Positions 4,664-7,681 of a DNA stretch of 7,681 bases are shown here, piece after piece. The position numbers and the translations under genes are program-made. Source of the stretch: Deltaproteobacteria bacterium. GTDB taxonomy: Bacteria; Desulfobacterota; Desulfobacteria; Desulfobacterales; SURF-7. The notes below the pieces were generated by a model. It searched no databases. It was not told where the DNA came from and saw only the letters and a program-made list of their open reading frames with translations. Within the stretch, counting starts at the first letter, position 1; each line of letters opens with the position of its first letter. Location of the stretch: the NCBI GenBank assembly GCA_019307665.1, contig JAFDJC010000150.1:1-7681 (forward strand), read 5' to 3'.

Positions 4664-7600
4664 ATGAAACTAAAAAAACTTGAACTATCCGGATTCAAAT
4701 CCTTTCCTGAAAAAGTGAGCATCGCCTTCCCGCCAGGCATCTCTGCTGTGGTGGGACCTAACGGCTGCGGCAAAAGCAATATATTTGATGCATTAAGATG
4801 GGTAATGGGCGAGCAGAGTGTAAAGATGCTTCGCGGCAAAACAATGGAAGATATAATTTTTTCCGGTTCTGCTGGAAAAACGTCTCTAAACATGGCGGAA
4901 GTATCTTTGACACTTATAAATGATAACGGCAGCGCACCCGAGGAACTAAAAGATTTTGCGGAAATCATGATCACCAGACGGCAGTACCGGTCAGGCGAAC
5001 GCGCTTATTTTCTCAACAGGAAGCCATGCAGACTGAAAGATATTTATAATATTTTCTGGGGCAGCGGAATGGGTGCAAGATCTTATTCTGTGATTCAACA
5101 GGGCAACATAGGAGCAATTACAGACGCCGGGCCTGATGAAAGACGATTTTTCATTGAAGAGGCTGCAGGAATTACGAGGTATAAAAACAAAAAAAACGAA
5201 GCCCTTCGGAAGGTCAACGCGACAAGACAGAATCTGTTACGTGTAAAAGATATTATTTCCGAAGTAAACCGCCAGATGAACACCCTGAAACGTCAGGCAA
5301 AAAGGGCTGAAAAATATCAAGGCTATCAGGCCATGATCAGGGAGCTGGAGATAATTGCAGCACTTAGATATTATGATGATTTTTCCAGTCAGATTGAAGA
5401 AACAGATGCCCTTTTGAAAGAACTGAAAGATGAAGATGTGGAGCATGTATCAAAGCTCACCAGGCTGGATGCGGCAATAGAAGAAATTAAGTTCGAAAGG
5501 GCAACAAAAAACGAAGAATTATCATCTCAAAAATCCCATAGATTTGAAATGCAGAGAAGTGCCGACAGGGCTGAAAATGAAGTTGAGCATCTTAAAAAAA
5601 ATAATGAGATATTATCTGCTGAAATTGAAGGGCTGGGATCGGCACGTTTAGATCTTGAATCAAAAAACCAGCAGATAACATCGGAAATCGACCAGTCGGA
5701 AAAAGAAATAGAATCATTTAAAAAGGATATTAAAAATTACACGGAGGTTCTTGAGAAGGAAAACCAGGCGTCAGGTGATCTCAGGGAGCAGCTTAATCAG
5801 TTAAATCTGAAAATTGAAGAGGAAAAGAGCCGGCTAACCGAACTGATAGCCGAAGAAGCGCGATACAGGAATATTTATCAAAATGCATCAAATAATAAGG
5901 AAAGTCTAAAACGCAGACTGAAGCGGGTTGATGAGGAAGAAGCTATTGCCGGCCAAAAGGTGAAAAACCTCGAAAACAGATGTGCTGAAGCTGAGAAATC
6001 TTTGCAAACACTAAAAGATGAAAAGGATGCAATTGGGCAGGAGATTCAAAAAATTGAAGCCGAACTGAAGGATAAAAATGAAGCCCTCGGAAGGCAGATA
6101 AAGAATGTTCAAAGCATGGAGCTTGAAAAAAGTAAGATAAAATCCCGGCATGCGACTCTTGTGAAGATGGATGAAAATTATGAATGGTACCGGGATGGTG
6201 TAAAAGCCGTCATGAAAAGAGGCGCTGAAAAAATTGTAAGCGATTCAAGTCAGCCGGGCAATGAAATGAACGGTATTGTCGGTATGCTGGCAGATGTCAT
6301 AGAACCCGGGCAGGGGTTTGAAATTGCTGTGGAGGCAGTCCTGGGTGAATCAATGCAGTATATTATTGTAGACAATCAAAATACGGGAATAGATGCCATT
6401 GAGTACCTTCAGACCAGTGGTGCCGGTCGAAGCGGCTTTATTCCGATTTCAGCGATAAAGGTGCCTGCAGATAAGGGCGGAAATAACACTCTGTCTGCTG
6501 ACCAGTTACTTGCTCATGTGACGTTAAAGCCAGGGTATGAAGAAATCGGTCAGGCACTTTTGGGCCAGGTCTCGGTTGTCGAAAATCTTAGCAAGGCCAT
6601 CAGTTTATGGGCGAAGAGCAATGGTTCCGGACCACGTGCCATCGTTACCAAAAATGGCGATATGATTTCTTACAGCGGGATGTTGATCGGAGGAAGCCGG
6701 GACAAGCTGTCGGGAATTCTTTCAAAAAAACAGGAAATAAAGGACCTGAAAAAGAAAATAGTAGAACTCGAGCATAAACTGGACAAGTCCCACAAAGAAC
6801 AAAAAGAACTGGAAGCGGCAGTCCGATACTGCGATACCCGTCTGCAGAAACAGATTGAACAAAAAAATATTACGGCTGAAAAAGAGACTGATGCGGAAAA
6901 ATACCTTTATAAAGTATCCGAAGAACTGAAACATGCAAAACGGCATTTTGAAATCGTATCTCTTGAGCAGGAACAGCTTATAGGCGAAGAGATCGACGTT
7001 GACGATGAAATTTCACGCTACAGTGATGCGCTTGCTGAAAATGAACTTAGAGTTAAAGCAGCCCAGAATAAAGTTACTGAAATGTCTATGAAAATTAGCC
7101 TGAAAACCGATGAGCTTGAAGATTTTAACCAAAAGGTAGTCGATATCAAATTGAAATTCACTTCTCTGCAGGCAAATCTCGAAAGCAGCACCAATACATT
7201 AAGGCGATTGATCGAATTCAGGGATGACGGTATGAAGCGCTTCAATCAGCTGGTTCAGGAGATTGAACAGAAAAACAGAAAGCAGAAAGATGCCGAGGCA
7301 AGGCTGTCAGAGTACAGCCGCCGGCTGCCGGGAATTTATGAAAAACTTAAGCTTCTTGAACATTCTCTTGAAAGTAACGAAGAAGCGTTTCAATCGCTTG
7401 AAAAAAAGTTGAATGAAAGTGATAACGCGATTTCAGAAATACAGGGTAAACGTGAAAAGGCACTTGAAAAGCTTCGATACGTGGAACTTGAACAGTCCCA
7501 GAGGCGCATGAAGCAGGAAAATATTACAAACCGCCTGAAAGAGCGTTATCATCGAGGCATTGAAGAGTTAAGAGCTGAAATGGAAAAGCCTGACAGCACA

Positions 7601-7681
7601 CAAACCGCTATAGAAGAGATAGAGGCAAACCTTGAAGCATTAAGGGGGAAAATTGCCAGAATCGGAGATGTTAACATTGGG
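4664..7681 (+). CDS. smc: Chromosome segregation protein SMC (C-terminus outside window)
   Basis: 1006 codons are open to the window end, compared with about 1150-1200 for the family. The start MKLKKLELSGFKSF is the canonical SMC N-terminus, and GGGGGA at 4649-4654 is a suitable ribosome site. The N-terminal ATPase half-head has Walker A GPNGCGKS at residues 31-38, FDALRWVMGEQ just after it, and the Q-loop region SVIQQG (Q145/Q146), followed by RRFFIEEAAGI. A charged coiled-coil arm runs from about 165 to 515. The hinge is about 535-677, opening NGIVGMLADVIEPG and closing with IGGSRD, whose glycines are typical of the dimerisation interface. A second coiled coil follows from about 690 to 1000. 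The last visible residues, IGDVNIG, mark the entry to the C-terminal half-head, so the ABC signature, Walker B and D-loop are not seen. SMC homodimers with ScpA and ScpB compact and align sister chromosomes; scpA and scpB are not in this window. No frameshift or unusual insertion was found. Confidence 0.97.
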   Translation, partial: MKLKKLELSGFKSFPEKVSIAFPPGISAVVGPNGCGKSNIFDALRWVMGEQSVKMLRGKTMEDIIFSGSAGKTSLNMAEVSLTLINDNGSAPEELKDFAEIMITRRQYRSGERAYFLNRKPCRLKDIYNIFWGSGMGARSYSVIQQGNIGAITDAGPDERRFFIEEAAGITRYKNKKNEALRKVNATRQNLLRVKDIISEVNRQMNTLKRQAKRAEKYQGYQAMIRELEIIAALRYYDDFSSQIEETDALLKELKDEDVEHVSKLTRLDAAIEEIKFERATKNEELSSQKSHRFEMQRSADRAENEVEHLKKNNEILSAEIEGLGSARLDLESKNQQITSEIDQSEKEIESFKKDIKNYTEVLEKENQASGDLREQLNQLNLKIEEEKSRLTELIAEEARYRNIYQNASNNKESLKRRLKRVDEEEAIAGQKVKNLENRCAEAEKSLQTLKDEKDAIGQEIQKIEAELKDKNEALGRQIKNVQSMELEKSKIKSRHATLVKMDENYEWYRDGVKAVMKRGAEKIVSDSSQPGNEMNGIVGMLADVIEPGQGFEIAVEAVLGESMQYIIVDNQNTGIDAIEYLQTSGAGRSGFIPISAIKVPADKGGNNTLSADQLLAHVTLKPGYEEIGQALLGQVSVVENLSKAISLWAKSNGSGPRAIVTKNGDMISYSGMLIGGSRDKLSGILSKKQEIKDLKKKIVELEHKLDKSHKEQKELEAAVRYCDTRLQKQIEQKNITAEKETDAEKYLYKVSEELKHAKRHFEIVSLEQEQLIGEEIDVDDEISRYSDALAENELRVKAAQNKVTEMSMKISLKTDELEDFNQKVVDIKLKFTSLQANLESSTNTLRRLIEFRDDGMKRFNQLVQEIEQKNRKQKDAEARLSEYSRRLPGIYEKLKLLEHSLESNEEAFQSLEKKLNESDNAISEIQGKREKALEKLRYVELEQSQRRMKQENITNRLKERYHRGIEELRAEMEKPDSTQTAIEEIEANLEALRGKIARIGDVNIG

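Noticed and set aside
4462..4974. 170-codon minus-strand ORF
   Set aside because: Antisense to the smc N-terminus, which has unmistakable Walker A and SMC motifs on the plus strand.

Overview
The window looks like chromosomal DNA of a free-living Gram-negative bacterium, most likely a Desulfobacterales-type sulfate reducer (Desulfobacterota). This is inferred from the radical SAM family, the mixed AT/GC composition, a candidate selenoprotein and the type of intergenic repeat. No rRNA or other phylogenetic marker is present to prove it. There is no tRNA, rRNA, CRISPR array, intact insertion sequence or phage gene.

Layout, left to right. (1) Positions 1-283, minus strand: the 5' part of a secreted fibronectin-type-III-like protein that runs off the window. 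(2) Positions 284-685: a 400-base intergenic region unusually rich in regulatory-looking repeats. It holds two tandem 14-bp palindromes, a hairpin, an AT palindrome and two 18-bp direct repeats just before the next gene. (3) 686-1981, plus: an uncharacterised radical SAM enzyme. (4) 1982-2300: mostly gene debris, with a possible decayed minus-strand ORF. (5) 2301-2498, plus: a small YgaP/DUF2892-type membrane protein. (6) 2499-2739: a frameshifted remnant of a DUF1254/DUF1214 protein C-terminus, then the leader of the next gene. (7) 2740-3234, plus: a C_GCAxxG_C_C-family redox protein whose first conserved cysteine codon is an in-frame TGA. It is best read as a selenoprotein, and a bSECIS-like hairpin follows the TGA. 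(8) 3235-3446: a convergent intergenic region with a 95-bp imperfect palindrome (MITE/REP-like). (9) 3447-4421, minus: an SLC10A7/YfeH-type bile-acid:sodium symporter-family permease. (10) 4422-4663: a divergent promoter region with an 18-bp perfect palindrome. (11) 4664-7681, plus: most of smc, truncated by the window end before its C-terminal ATPase half-head.

The genes do not form one pathway. They appear to be separate transcription units: smc is housekeeping, the permease is divergent from it, and the region from about 2000 to 3450 shows gene decay and repeat insertion. The points most worth following are the recoded TGA in the redox protein, which standard gene callers would miss or truncate, and the dense operator array in front of the radical SAM gene.
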